A DNA stretch of 48,133 nt from Nostoc sp. WHI (GTDB lineage Bacteria; Cyanobacteriota; Cyanobacteriia; Cyanobacteriales; Nostocaceae): positions 1-48,133 of the forward strand of contig NZ_WBKM01000247.1 in assembly GCF_015714725.1 (NCBI RefSeq), written 5' to 3'. Below the pieces are notes generated by a model that saw nothing but the letters and a program-made list of their open reading frames with translations, ran no database searches and had not been told where the DNA came from. A program made the position numbers and the translations under genes. Below are positions 1 to 8,968 of the stretch, in pieces; position 1 is the stretch's first letter, and each line of letters opens with the position of its first letter.

Positions 1-333
1 TGAGGTTTTAGGAAAGACTTGTGTGTACACGGTAGGCTCTATTAACCCGCAGATCCCTTAACGATGGCAGTCTTGTTTATAGTTGTTTATAAATTACGTT
101 AGCGTAGTGTAAAGCCTTCTCTTCTCCCAAAGGGAGACGCTACGCGAACGAGAGGCTGCGCGCTTAGAGCGAGTATTCGTACTCCTCTGTCTGCGACACG
201 CTGCGCGAACGTAGAGAGCGTCATTACAAATTACTTTAATATTCCGATTTATATATACCGCAATGTAGATTCGCTCGTTAGGATCTAGCCTTTACAGTAA
301 TTAGCAAGAGAACATTTATGAGATTACTAATTC
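1..333. repeat. Non-coding leader region with palindromic interspersed repeat
   Basis: No coding region is supported here. Roughly 115-228 holds a mosaic of short palindromic modules typical of Nostoc intergenic DNA: GGGAGACGCTACGCGAACG near 133-151, and a related CACGCTGCGCGAACGTAGAG near 197-216. The same vocabulary (GAGACGCTGCGCGAAC, AAGGAGTACG) recurs at about 18900-19060 and 33010-33080, so this is an interspersed repeat family rather than gene remnant. The final 100 bases are AT-rich and probably carry the promoter of the next gene, but I cannot point to a convincing -35/-10 pair. Confidence 0.55.
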
Positions 334-1092
334 ATGCCTGATGAGCATCGGTTAGAGGAAAAATTTCTATCCCAGGAAGTTGAAAAAAGAATATCTGACA
401 AGCTAGATGAAGTAGAACAGATAGAAATAGATATACAAACCGATCTGTTGAAAATAGTTCAGGGACAGGCTGATGGAGTTTCGGTTGCAGGACAGGGATT
501 AGTCATCCAGCAAGATATTCGCGTACAGGAAATCAAACTGCAAACAGATAGTATTGCCATTAACCCCTTAAGCGCTCTTTTTGGTCAAATAGAACTCAAT
601 GAGCCAGTAAATGCCATTGCTCGGATTATACTTACAGAAGTAGATATTAATCGCGCCTTGACCTCAGACTTTATTTGCAGCCAGATGCAAAACTTGGAGT
701 TGGATGTAGATGGTGAAATTGTGAGTTTTGAGCCGCAAGAAATTCAGGTACTTTTACCTGGTGATGGCAAAATAGAATGTAGGGGAAAGGTGCTGTTAAA
801 GGAAATTGGAAATACTCGCCCTTTCGCTTACAGTGCGATCGCTCGTTTACAGACTCATTCAAAACCCGCGATGCTGGAAAGTTTTAACTGCACTGAGGGA
901 GGCGGGATTTCCATAGAATTAGTTACAGCATTAATGCAGAAAGCCAAAGAACTGATGAATACACCATTTTTTAAATGGGAGGATATAGCGTTTTCTATTA
1001 AAGATATAAAAGTAGAAATTGGTAGTCTAATACTTACGATAGAAACTCAAGTCAGGCAAATACCATCATCGTTGACTGAACTATCTCTTTAG
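334..1092 (+). CDS. DUF2993 (LmeA-like) phospholipid-binding family protein
   Basis: A 252-residue soluble protein without signal peptide or membrane segment. The middle (about residues 60-130) has the DUF2993 pattern: alternating beta strands with the core V-x-x-I-x-L-x-T-D-S-I-A-I-N-P-L, followed by E-V-D-I-N-R-A-L, in which a helix precedes the second half. The family includes mycobacterial LmeA, which binds phosphoinositide-type lipids; cyanobacteria carry several uncharacterised paralogues. A lipid-binding or envelope role is inference. The gene lies 105 bp upstream of crtO on the same strand, so co-transcription is possible but unproven. The ATG at 334 has no strong ribosome binding site, and an upstream ATG at 319 leads to a stop after seven codons. 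Confidence 0.75.
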   Translation: MPDEHRLEEKFLSQEVEKRISDKLDEVEQIEIDIQTDLLKIVQGQADGVSVAGQGLVIQQDIRVQEIKLQTDSIAINPLSALFGQIELNEPVNAIARIILTEVDINRALTSDFICSQMQNLELDVDGEIVSFEPQEIQVLLPGDGKIECRGKVLLKEIGNTRPFAYSAIARLQTHSKPAMLESFNCTEGGGISIELVTALMQKAKELMNTPFFKWEDIAFSIKDIKVEIGSLILTIETQVRQIPSSLTELSL

Positions 1093-1197
1093 TAGTATTT
1101 ACTCTAGCTAAAGATAATCTTTGTTACTGACGGGTGATGTAAATTTTCTAAAAGTTTTTTAATATTCTGAAAGCTACTTAATTTAAAAATAACAACT

Positions 1198-2892
1198 ATG
1201 CAAGAGTATGATGTTGTGCTGATCGGTGCTGGACACAATGGACTAGTTTGTGCAGCTTATTTGCTGAAAGCTGGTTATAGCGTTCTGTTACTAGAAAAGC
1301 GTTCTGTTCCAGGTGGTGCAGCAACAACTGAAGAATGTTTACCCCAAGAAGCGCCTGGATTTAAATTCAATTTGTGTGCTATTGACCATGAATTTATTCA
1401 CTTAGGACCAGTTGTTGAAGAATTAGAACTAGAAAAATACGGCTTGCATTATTTAGAGTGCGATCCAGTTGTTTTCTGTCCTCATCCTGATGGCAAGTAT
1501 TTCTTAGGACATAAGTCGGTGGAAAAGACTTGTGCAGAAATTGCCCGGTATAGTGAACGTGATGCTAAAAAATATGCCGAATTTGTAGACTTTTGGCAGC
1601 GATCGCTAGGTGCAATGATTCCCATGTTTAATGCACCGCCAAAGTCAGTTATAGACATCCTTGGTAACTACGACATCACAAAACTAAAAGATTTATTTTC
1701 TATTATTGGTTCCCCTAACAAAACGCTGGACTTTATTCGCACCATGTTAACCAGCGCCGAGGATTTACTTAACGAGTGGTTTGATGAAGAATTTCTCAAA
1801 GCGCCACTAGCCAGATTAGCATCAGAACTTGGTGCGCCACCATCACAAAAAACCCTTGCCATTGGTGCAATTATGATGGCAATGCGTCACAGCCCTGGTA
1901 TGGCAAGACCTCGCGGCGGAACTGGCGCACTTGTGCAAGCTTTGGTGAATTTAGTCACAAGTAAAGGTGGCGTTATTCTCACAGATCAGCATGTTGAAAA
2001 AGTTTTAATTGATGATGGAAAAGCTGTAGGTGTGCGCGTTGCTGGTAATATAGAATATCGCGCTAAACACGGAGTTATTTCTAATATTGATGCCAAGCGG
2101 TTATTTTTGCAAATGACTGATAAAAGCGATATTGATGGAGCCGACCCAAATTTATGGGAAAGATTAGAACGCCGCATCGTTAACAACAACGAAACCATCC
2201 TCAAAATAGATTTGGCTTTAGACGAACCACTGCGCTTTCCACACCACGACCACAAAGACGAATATCTCGTCGGTTCTATCTTAATTGCAGATTCCGTGGC
2301 TCATGTAGAACAGGCTCATAGTAAATGTACCTTGGGACAGATTCCTGATGCTGACCCATCAATGTATGTGGTGATGCCTAGCTACTTAGACCCCACATTA
2401 GCACCGCCAGGCAAGCATACCGTATGGATTGAGTATTTTGCCCCTTATCAAATTGCCGGTGCAGAAGGCACTGGTTTAAAAGGTACTGGTTGGACAGATG
2501 AATTAAAAAACAAAGTTGCAGATAGAGTGATTGATAAGTTAGCAGACTATGCACCGAACGTTAAGAATGCAACTATCGCCCGTCGTGTAGAAAGTCCAGC
2601 AGAACTAGGAGAAAGATTAGGTGCGTACAAAGGAAATTATTACCATATTGACATGACCCTAGATCAGATGGTATTTTTCCGTCCCTTGCCAGAAATAGCG
2701 AACTACAAAACGCCAATTGATAATCTATTTTTGACTGGTGCAGGAACTCATCCAGGTGGTTCGATTTCGGGAATGCCAGGACGCAATTGTGCCCGTGTAT
2801 TTTTGCAGGCAAAGCATCCCATTAGCCAAACTTTGAAGGATGCGCGCGATTCAATTAAGTCAACTGTCGAGTCAGTGTTTGGGACTAATTAA
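1198..2892 (+). CDS. crtO: Beta-carotene ketolase CrtO-type FAD-dependent oxidoreductase
   Basis: This 564-residue flavoprotein belongs to the CrtI/CrtO phytoene-desaturase-like superfamily. The N-terminus carries the dinucleotide-binding fold (V-V-L-I-G-A-G-H-N-G, residues 6-15, ending in L-L-E-K-R-S at about 36) followed by the P-G-G-A-A-T-T-E element typical of carotenoid oxidoreductases. The C-terminus has the second flavin motif (L-F-L-T-G-A-G-T-H-P-G-G-S-I-S-G-M-P-G-R-N). Length and sequence match cyanobacterial CrtO (Synechocystis slr0088 type), which adds 4-keto groups to beta-carotene to make echinenone and is unrelated to the diiron ketolase CrtW. Echinenone serves as a photoprotective membrane carotenoid and a ligand of orange carotenoid protein. 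The assignment is strong at family level; the exact substrate is inferred. The gene runs convergently into the DUF305 gene and is separated from it by a hairpin. Confidence 0.87.
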   Translation: MQEYDVVLIGAGHNGLVCAAYLLKAGYSVLLLEKRSVPGGAATTEECLPQEAPGFKFNLCAIDHEFIHLGPVVEELELEKYGLHYLECDPVVFCPHPDGKYFLGHKSVEKTCAEIARYSERDAKKYAEFVDFWQRSLGAMIPMFNAPPKSVIDILGNYDITKLKDLFSIIGSPNKTLDFIRTMLTSAEDLLNEWFDEEFLKAPLARLASELGAPPSQKTLAIGAIMMAMRHSPGMARPRGGTGALVQALVNLVTSKGGVILTDQHVEKVLIDDGKAVGVRVAGNIEYRAKHGVISNIDAKRLFLQMTDKSDIDGADPNLWERLERRIVNNNETILKIDLALDEPLRFPHHDHKDEYLVGSILIADSVAHVEQAHSKCTLGQIPDADPSMYVVMPSYLDPTLAPPGKHTVWIEYFAPYQIAGAEGTGLKGTGWTDELKNKVADRVIDKLADYAPNVKNATIARRVESPAELGERLGAYKGNYYHIDMTLDQMVFFRPLPEIANYKTPIDNLFLTGAGTHPGGSISGMPGRNCARVFLQAKHPISQTLKDARDSIKSTVESVFGTN

Positions 2893-2908
2893 GCGTTGCA
2901 CAGATGAT

Positions 2909-2936
2909 GTAGAGACGCGATTCATCGCGTCTTTAC
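2909..2936. terminator. Hairpin between convergent genes (bidirectional terminator or repeat)
   Basis: GTAGAGACGCGAT pairs with ATCGCGTCTTTAC across a 2-base loop. The stem is 13 bp and includes one G-U pair. It sits in the 68-bp gap between crtO (+) and the DUF305 gene (-), so it could end both transcripts, although no long T-run follows. An almost identical hairpin lies at 14595-14622, which makes it also a member of a dispersed repeat family. Confidence 0.55.
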
Positions 2937-2960
2937 CCAATGATGTGTATGAAACAAATC

Positions 2961-3656
2961 TCACTGGTTGTACCAGGCTTTTCGCCACTCCTGCATTTGC
3001 TTAATCTCTGTATTTTGTGCTTTGATAATTTCTTGGGCTAATTGCTTGATTTCAGGGCGTTTAGACTTACTCAAAGCATCTTGTGCCATTGTTACAGCCC
3101 CTTGGTGGTGAGGAATCATCGCATTGATAAAGCGTAAATCAAACTCAGCATCAGCCACACCTAAATCCTGACTCATCATCATGGCTTTCATTTGGTCAGC
3201 CGACATTTCCATGTTATGACCCATTTGACTGTTATAAGCCATTGGTTTATCTCCCGCCTTGGGATACCAAGCTTGTCGCCACCGCTTCATTTGAGTACTT
3301 TCTTGGTTTTGCGATTTGATGATATCGTCTGCTAGCTTTTTGATTTCAGGACGCTTTGATTTCTGCTGCGCTTCTTTAGCCATTTCCACAGCCCCTTGAT
3401 GATGCGGTGTCATACCGTCAAGAAATCGTAAATCAAAGTTAGCATCGGCTGGGCCTAAATCCATTCCCATGCTGTGATTCATGCCACTGCCGTGGTTCAT
3501 CTGTTGCTTGCCGCTAGCATTGGTAGCAGTTGCATTTGGGGCTTGGCTTTGGTTCTGGGAAGCAGTATTGGTACAGGCTGTGATTAACCCACCGGCTGAA
3601 GCGATCGCACTAAAGGTTAACGCCAAAAAGCCATTCCTCAACGATAGCAGTTGCAT
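2961..3656 (-). CDS. DUF305 lipoprotein with two tandem DUF305 domains
   Basis: The predicted protein has 231 residues. A lipoprotein signal peptide ends in a lipobox (L-I-T-A-C), so the mature form is probably anchored by a lipidated Cys. After a linker rich in Asn, Gly, His and Met come two homologous halves, each with F-D-L-R-F, then M-x-P-H-H-Q-G-A-V, then K-R-P-E-I-K and Q-M-x-x-W-R-x-A-W-Y. The paired histidines and Met-rich stretches are typical of DUF305, a ferritin-like helical domain often found near copper or metal genes. A metal-related periplasmic role is inference. I chose the ATG at 3656 over the GTG at 3665 because AGGTGAG sits 6-12 bases upstream of it. No metal-transport gene is adjacent. 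Confidence 0.82.
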   Translation of the reverse strand: MQLLSLRNGFLALTFSAIASAGGLITACTNTASQNQSQAPNATATNASGKQQMNHGSGMNHSMGMDLGPADANFDLRFLDGMTPHHQGAVEMAKEAQQKSKRPEIKKLADDIIKSQNQESTQMKRWRQAWYPKAGDKPMAYNSQMGHNMEMSADQMKAMMMSQDLGVADAEFDLRFINAMIPHHQGAVTMAQDALSKSKRPEIKQLAQEIIKAQNTEIKQMQEWRKAWYNQ

Positions 3657-3775
3657 AAGTCTCACCTAATACTTTCCTAATTCTATATTTACTTCTTAGC
3701 TTTGCAGCTAGAAATGAAATTAGGATGAAATCTAAAAGATCCCCGACTTATGAAAAAACTTGGGTATTTTGTTGT

Positions 3776-5962
3776 TCATTTCTCACTCAAAAGTGCGTAA
3801 GCTTCATTAACTAAGTGTATTTTCTCTTGTGCTTGTTTTAGCAGTTGCGGTTGATTCACAAACAAATCTGGATGCCATTTTTTTACTAAAGTTCGATAAG
3901 CTTGCTTTACCTCAGCCAAAGAAGCATTTGCTTGCAATCCTAAAATGTTGTAGGCGTGAGTAATTTTATCTTTTTCCGTCTGGGTTTTTGGTTGATTGGG
4001 TGCTTTGTTGCTTTGAGTTGTATTTTGCTGTTTGCCAGTTTGAGAACCAGGCGTTCGCATTTCTGCTTTCATTCGCGCTATTTCCTCATTGACTTCCCAA
4101 TCACGAAATTTAGCCTCTACCTCTTCTGGACGTGGAGAGGGAGGAGCTTTTGGCGGTGGTGGAGAAACAGATTCTACCCTAGTATTATTACCAGTATCTT
4201 TTTGTGAGGAAGTTTGAACTCTCTCTGGCTGTGGCGAATATTTTCCATTGCTGTTCCTGGATTTTGGTATTTCTTGATAAAATTGATAATTTGAGAGAAT
4301 TTTGACTTTTTCTAACTCTCGTAGCAACTGATTAAAACCGTTTTGTAACTGCTGCAAACTTTCACGTTTCTTAGTAATTTCTGGCGGTTCTTGACTAAAT
4401 TCAAAGCAAATTACTTTTGCGGCTTTTTGTTCATATTCATTCAAAATTGATAAGCCTTGACTGCTGAAGCTAGATAAATACTCATCAATTGCAGTTATAC
4501 AAAGTTTTGCAACTTCCTGATGATAAGATTCCTTTGCTGATTGTTGGTCTTGTTTTTGGATATTCTTGTTCAACAAATAAGAAATACTTCCAACTACAGC
4601 AGCACCCACTGGGCCGCCTAACAACCAACCAATACCACCACCAACAGCGATGGAACCAGGTTCATTCAAATGATCAGTATTGTTTGACTTTGAGGGTAGT
4701 GTTACTTGTGGTTCGCTAGGAAAGGGAATTAATAAATCTTGCGGTCGTTCTTCTTGGAAAAATTCGTAAGCTTGATAAAGCCATTTCACCACAGCTAGTT
4801 GCAACTGAGTTAGGTCTTTTTTAAGAGTATTTGTTTGCCAAGCTTTAAAGTTATTTTCTGCCAATGCAACTGCTGCATCAGCTTGATATTTTGTAAGTAG
4901 CTTGGGTAATGCTAGCCAATCGCGTAACTCTGCCACGCTAGTAGTAAAACCTTTATAAATTAAGTTGGCTGCTTTTTCTTTAATTTCAATTTTGGCATTT
5001 TGTTTATCATTAAAGGATTTTATTTCACTAGCAATTGGGTCAATTTTAGCTTTTAATGAGAGTTGAATTTGAGAAGCGATCGCTTCCACTCTTGGCAAAC
5101 GCACACTACCACGATTTGGTTGCAAAATCCCCACAATATTTTGCAACGCTGTTTCAAAAGCCGCTAACCCACTACTATTAGCAGCAGCAACATCACCTTT
5201 TAATCTGGCTCTTAAGGCAGGTAAAGCATCAACGCGATATAAATTACTAAAACCTGAAGGTAATTCGGCTCGAAAGCTTGCCGCGACAAACAGCAGACGA
5301 TTTTGAACTTGTTTTTGCTCGTCGAGTTCGAGCAAGTTCATAAAATTAGCGACAAATATAACTGTTTGAATACCCCGATCTAATAGCCAATCTCGCAAAT
5401 TTTCCCGCTCACCCAAAGTCATTAATTTACGTGCATCTAATAATTGGATAACTAAATCTGCACTTAGGAGTTGTTCTCGGATTAAATTATCTTGTTCATC
5501 TCGATCATTTGTTCCTGGTAAATCGAGTAATTCTACACCTGTTTCCAAAAAGGGATGCGGACAAAAAACTTCTACAGATGCTACATCTTTTCGCATCTGT
5601 CTATTGCCATCAAGAATTGCAAATTGTTGTAAAACTTCTGTGCCACTGCGATAGATTTCTGTACCATCTACCAACATGATGCGGGTTCGCACATCAGAGC
5701 CATACTTGACAGTAATTGCTGCGCCTGTAGTAGGAATTAAATCAATTGGTAAAGTACGATTACCCAGCATGGCATTCAATAGGGTAGACTTGCCATAATT
5801 AAAGGGGCCAAATACCGCAATCCGAAAGGTCGGATTAACCAGATGATTACAAATGGTAATTATATCTTGATGCAGTTGCGATTTGCTTTCTAAATTTAGT
5901 AACGCAGATGTAGATTTGAGAGAATCTGCTAAATCTTTATAACCTTCATACTGTTGCTGCAT
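3776..5962 (-). CDS. Dynamin-like GTPase with C-terminal DnaJ (J) domain
   Basis: This 728-residue protein has a dynamin-type GTPase at the N-terminus: P-loop G-P-F-N-Y-G-K-S (52-59), switch Thr in P-T-T-G-A (about 77-81), and D-L-P-G (147-150). The G4 position reads N-F-M-N (about 206-209) where N/T-K-x-D is expected, so guanine specificity may be relaxed. A long helical region follows, with a Gly-rich hydrophobic hairpin near residues 435-462 that looks like the membrane-inserting paddle of bacterial dynamins. A Pro-rich, charged linker then leads to a J domain (about 667-728) with an intact H-P-D at 697-699, which should stimulate an Hsp70 (DnaK). AGAGGA lies just upstream of the chosen ATG. 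It is downstream of BDLP on the same strand, 156 bp away, across a repeat element. Joint action with BDLP in membrane remodelling, with DnaK recruited, is inference. Confidence 0.85.
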   Translation of the reverse strand: MQQQYEGYKDLADSLKSTSALLNLESKSQLHQDIITICNHLVNPTFRIAVFGPFNYGKSTLLNAMLGNRTLPIDLIPTTGAAITVKYGSDVRTRIMLVDGTEIYRSGTEVLQQFAILDGNRQMRKDVASVEVFCPHPFLETGVELLDLPGTNDRDEQDNLIREQLLSADLVIQLLDARKLMTLGERENLRDWLLDRGIQTVIFVANFMNLLELDEQKQVQNRLLFVAASFRAELPSGFSNLYRVDALPALRARLKGDVAAANSSGLAAFETALQNIVGILQPNRGSVRLPRVEAIASQIQLSLKAKIDPIASEIKSFNDKQNAKIEIKEKAANLIYKGFTTSVAELRDWLALPKLLTKYQADAAVALAENNFKAWQTNTLKKDLTQLQLAVVKWLYQAYEFFQEERPQDLLIPFPSEPQVTLPSKSNNTDHLNEPGSIAVGGGIGWLLGGPVGAAVVGSISYLLNKNIQKQDQQSAKESYHQEVAKLCITAIDEYLSSFSSQGLSILNEYEQKAAKVICFEFSQEPPEITKKRESLQQLQNGFNQLLRELEKVKILSNYQFYQEIPKSRNSNGKYSPQPERVQTSSQKDTGNNTRVESVSPPPPKAPPSPRPEEVEAKFRDWEVNEEIARMKAEMRTPGSQTGKQQNTTQSNKAPNQPKTQTEKDKITHAYNILGLQANASLAEVKQAYRTLVKKWHPDLFVNQPQLLKQAQEKIHLVNEAYALLSEK

Positions 5963-5985
5963 AGTTCCTCTATCTTCCTCGTTTC

Positions 5986-6097
5986 CTCGTTCCCAGCTTC
6001 TAGCTGGGAATGCAATTCATTGAGGCTCCGCCTCACATTCTTATTATCGGAGGCAGAGCCTCCCAGTAGGCATTCCCAGTCTGAGACTGGGAACGAG
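5986..6097. repeat. 112-bp palindromic element with four nested hairpins
   Basis: Terminal inverted repeats CTCGTTCCCAG (5986-5996) and CTGGGAACGAG (6087-6097) enclose four perfect small hairpins, each with a 3-base loop. They are CCCAGCT/AGCTGGG (5992-6008), TGAGGC/GCCTCA (6021-6035), GGAGGC/GCCTCC (6049-6063) and CCCAGTC/GACTGGG (6075-6091). The element has no coding capacity. It lies between the two dynamin genes and would form a cruciform or a structured RNA. Similar modules occur widely in cyanobacterial intergenic DNA, so it may be a miniature mobile element or a processing site in the mRNA. Confidence 0.85.
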
Positions 6098-6118
6098 AGT
6101 CGAGAGTAATGAAAAATA

Positions 6119-8200
6119 TTAGCTATAGTAAGCTAATAAATTGCTATACGCAGCCTCAATTTTTTGCAACTGAGCTATTACATCTTCTTGTAAGGTTTTT
6201 AAACGTTTGAACTCACTCTCACGATTTATTTCACGGGTTTGCTTCTGCTTTACTAAATTATCTAATTCAGATTTGCGGGATACAATATCATCTTTAATCC
6301 GCTTACTCACTTCTCTTTCGTAAGAGTCAAAACACTCTTTCACTGCATTGTATACAACCTGAGATTGCTCATTTGCTACTTGGGGTAGATATTTAACTAA
6401 CTCTTTTTTAGCCGTTTTAACCAACTCTTTCCGCGCTTGATCTGCTTGCAAAAATCCTACTCCTAAACCTAGCAGTGCAAACCCGATAGGGCCGAGCAAA
6501 ATTCCTGTCACTGCCGAAATTATCCCACCAATGCCAATTACAGTGAAGTAGTTTAACAAGATGTTTTTCCAATCAAATCCGGCTCCAGCTAGGGCGACGC
6601 CAGCAAGATTTCCGTTAGACAGTGAAAACAATCCCATTGCCCATTTTGCCCATCCGGGAGATTTATCTTCTTCAGCAGTGGTAGTCGTATTTGCTTTAAC
6701 GTTTTGTCCGGTGAGCTTTTCTGTGATTTGATCTGTGACTTGATTATAAGACGCGCCATATTGTGCAGCACTGCGAGAAAGTTCTCTAAAAGCTGCATTA
6801 ATATCTTTTTCAGCAGTTAATGTCCAAGCCGCAGATTTGTCAGTAATATATTGCTCAAAGGCTTTTTGCAGTGCGGTATTAAATGCTTCTCGCTTACCAC
6901 TACTGAGGAAATCAAATAGATTTAATTCTGGCTGATAACGTAAAAAATCGTTTTCAAAGGTGTTACCTAAGTTTAAAACATAGCTGCGAAAAGATTCGGA
7001 AATCGTTCTTGCTTGAGTGTCTCTCGTATTGATAATTTCTTTTTGGAATTCATCTCGAATACCTGTGAGTTTGTTAAATTCTGGTTCCACTGAATCAATT
7101 CGTTTTTTTAATTCATTTACATCTTGATCAAGTAATGGTATGCGTCTAGCAACTGCTTCGCGGGTATGATTGCAGGCAAGTCTTGCCAAGGTTCTGACTT
7201 GACGGAGTTCTGCGATCGCCCGTTCTCTGGTAAGAAAAGTATTAAGCGAACCCATAAACTTAGGAAAGCCAGTCCCCTCTAAATCAGCTTGAGGATTTTT
7301 CAACCGTCGTCTGAGTGCTTGAATTGACGAAAGCTCAAACACACGTTCGTCATAAATATCCTGACCATCTACATAACAATATTCTGCTAAATTCGCTTTA
7401 AATACTTGCCGCAATCTATCCTCAGATGCTTTTAATTCTTCTACATCATCAGGATCAATCAATGATTCCCGCACCTGATCCCAAGCATTAACTAAGAAGA
7501 AAACCGTTAATCCTCGACCTTTGATATAATTTTCTAGGTAGCGACGCTCACCCAAGGTACAAGGTTGAGAAGCCCTCATCACAAACAAAATTGCATGGCA
7601 ATTATTTACATAACCCAAAGATAATTCGTTCCGGGCTTCTGTATCATTTAGTCCTGGACTATCAACAATTTCAATTCCCTTTTCTAGTATCGTTAAAGGA
7701 TACTCAACTACTGCATAATCAACATCTGGAAATGCTTGCTTTTTCTCCTGCTCTAGTTTTTTAGCTTCAGTTGGGTCAATAGTGTATTTATATTTAAAGT
7801 TCTGAAAATCTAGCTGTTGCGGACTTTTACCATCATTAAAATAAATGGTAATTTTCTTTTCTGCCCCATAGCGTAAAACCGTTAACACTGCGGTACAAGG
7901 GTTAACATCACTCGGCAATAAGTTTTCGCCAATTAAAGCATTGAAAAACGTACTTTTTCCCCGTTTCATATCGCCCAATACCAAAAGGCGAAATACACCT
8001 TTTTGGAGGTTTTTACTAGCTACTGTAATATCTTCAATATCTCGTTCTAAACTTAGTTTTCCTGATGAAGAGTCCCCAGCTAACTCAGCTTTATTAATTG
8101 TTTCAGCTAGTTTAGTCAAACATATAGAAATCTCCGATCGCACTTGAGCAACACGCTCTAAATCTTGGATAAATCTGTCAGTTGCTACCTGATCACTCAT
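6119..8200 (-). CDS. Bacterial dynamin-like protein (BDLP)
   Basis: From the ATG at 8200 the protein is 693 residues and aligns by eye almost throughout with N. punctiforme BDLP, the cyanobacterial dynamin of known structure. GTPase motifs are intact: G-D-M-K-R-G-K-S (76-83, Lys82), the switch-I Thr in N-P-C-T-A, D-S-P-G, and L-V-N-A-W-D as G4. Long neck and trunk helical bundles follow. Two hydrophobic segments form the paddle (I-G-I-G-G-I-I...G-P-I-G-F-A-L-L-G-L-G-V-G), which inserts into lipid. Known behaviour of the family is GTP-dependent self-assembly and membrane tubulation at the cell periphery. I moved the start to residue 15 of the longest reading frame because AAAGG lies about 10 bases upstream and the length then equals the known protein. 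It follows the small TM gene by 16 bp, suggesting an operon. Confidence 0.95.
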   Translation of the reverse strand: MSDQVATDRFIQDLERVAQVRSEISICLTKLAETINKAELAGDSSSGKLSLERDIEDITVASKNLQKGVFRLLVLGDMKRGKSTFFNALIGENLLPSDVNPCTAVLTVLRYGAEKKITIYFNDGKSPQQLDFQNFKYKYTIDPTEAKKLEQEKKQAFPDVDYAVVEYPLTILEKGIEIVDSPGLNDTEARNELSLGYVNNCHAILFVMRASQPCTLGERRYLENYIKGRGLTVFFLVNAWDQVRESLIDPDDVEELKASEDRLRQVFKANLAEYCYVDGQDIYDERVFELSSIQALRRRLKNPQADLEGTGFPKFMGSLNTFLTRERAIAELRQVRTLARLACNHTREAVARRIPLLDQDVNELKKRIDSVEPEFNKLTGIRDEFQKEIINTRDTQARTISESFRSYVLNLGNTFENDFLRYQPELNLFDFLSSGKREAFNTALQKAFEQYITDKSAAWTLTAEKDINAAFRELSRSAAQYGASYNQVTDQITEKLTGQNVKANTTTTAEEDKSPGWAKWAMGLFSLSNGNLAGVALAGAGFDWKNILLNYFTVIGIGGIISAVTGILLGPIGFALLGLGVGFLQADQARKELVKTAKKELVKYLPQVANEQSQVVYNAVKECFDSYEREVSKRIKDDIVSRKSELDNLVKQKQTREINRESEFKRLKTLQEDVIAQLQKIEAAYSNLLAYYS

Positions 8201-8216
8201 AATAGTTACACCTTTA

Positions 8217-8561
8217 TTAAAGATTGGTTTTTTTGGATTCAAAAAATAATTTGTAAGACATCAACCCCAGTGCAGCAACAATAATAAATCCAGCCAGCAC
8301 GGAGGCTATCTTCACTGCAACCAGCGTTACCACACCAAGAGCAAACAGCTTTCCACCGAGGATAACTTTTTTCATCCAAGGTTTTTGGGAATCTTCCGGC
8401 TGATGCTTCGCAGTTTGATGAAAAGCCGCATCGGTAGCCTGGATGTTAGCTTCCATTTCCCGGAGACGCAATTCAACTTCTCGTTCTCGGAGTATACGTT
8501 CCCGTTGTTCAAGTTCTTTTTGGCGATCGCTGCTTTCAGATGTCATTGGTGTCCACCCCAT
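8217..8561 (-). CDS. Small coiled-coil protein with C-terminal membrane hairpin, next to BDLP
   Basis: The 114-residue product has no name I recognise. Residues about 10-45 are a highly charged Arg/Glu heptad region (E-L-E-Q-R-E-R-I-L-R-E-R-E-V-E-L-R-L-R-E) that should form a coiled coil. Residues about 68-105 contain two closely spaced hydrophobic stretches (L-F-A-L-G-V-V-T-L-V-A and I-A-S-V-L-A-G-F-I-I-V-A-A-L-G-L-M) before a Lys-rich tail, consistent with a membrane anchor or hairpin. The start may instead be the ATG at 8546, which is preceded by GGGGTGG. It is the first gene of the apparent BDLP transcription unit. A role as membrane receptor or regulator for BDLP is inference from position only. 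Confidence 0.75.
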   Translation of the reverse strand: MGWTPMTSESSDRQKELEQRERILREREVELRLREMEANIQATDAAFHQTAKHQPEDSQKPWMKKVILGGKLFALGVVTLVAVKIASVLAGFIIVAALGLMSYKLFFESKKTNL

Positions 8562-8968
8562 CTAAGACAATGAAATGATATCAGGATTAACTCGTTATTC
8601 ATGCAGTATAGTAACTTACACGATTATTTTTACCCCCAGTAAAATTACTATTTTACTTTTCATTACCTGCTAAAGTGGGCGTTGCATATTTGCGGGATGA
8701 TTTATCTCACGCAGAGGCGCAGAGGCGCAGAGAGTATAAAGAGTTTTAGATTTCAATGCATAACATTTCATCCCTTGATTCAGCAACGCACTAAAGTGAA
8801 GCTGGAAGTTAGTCACCATAAAATGCACTCGCTTTTTGGAAATTTGCAGCAAAAATGACTATTATCCCTATTATGCTTTCATCCCAGCATGGATTTAGTT
8901 AATGAATTGCGTGAGAATAAGAAATAAAAGCCAGTCGGATAAGACAGCAAAACTTAGAGGAAATCATC
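8562..8968. other. Intergenic region with repeat; divergent promoters expected
   Basis: I see no gene here. The BDLP cluster leaves to the left and the Uma2 gene to the right, so both promoters should be here. At 8705-8734 is an imperfect tandem of CGCAGAGG units. Its near-perfect inverted partner is at 9624-9653, on the other side of the Uma2 gene. A minus-strand reading frame at 8670-8852 looks random and runs through the repeat. Confidence 0.5.
8705..8734. repeat. CGCAGAGG tandem, left arm of inverted repeat around Uma2 gene
   Basis: This 30-base block matches the reverse complement of 9624-9653 at 27 of 30 positions. The three differences are one G/A change in each of the three repeat units. 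The unit family (CGCAGAGG or CGCAAAGG) is also seen in fragments near 14480, 26800, 27040 and 27200. Confidence 0.7.
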
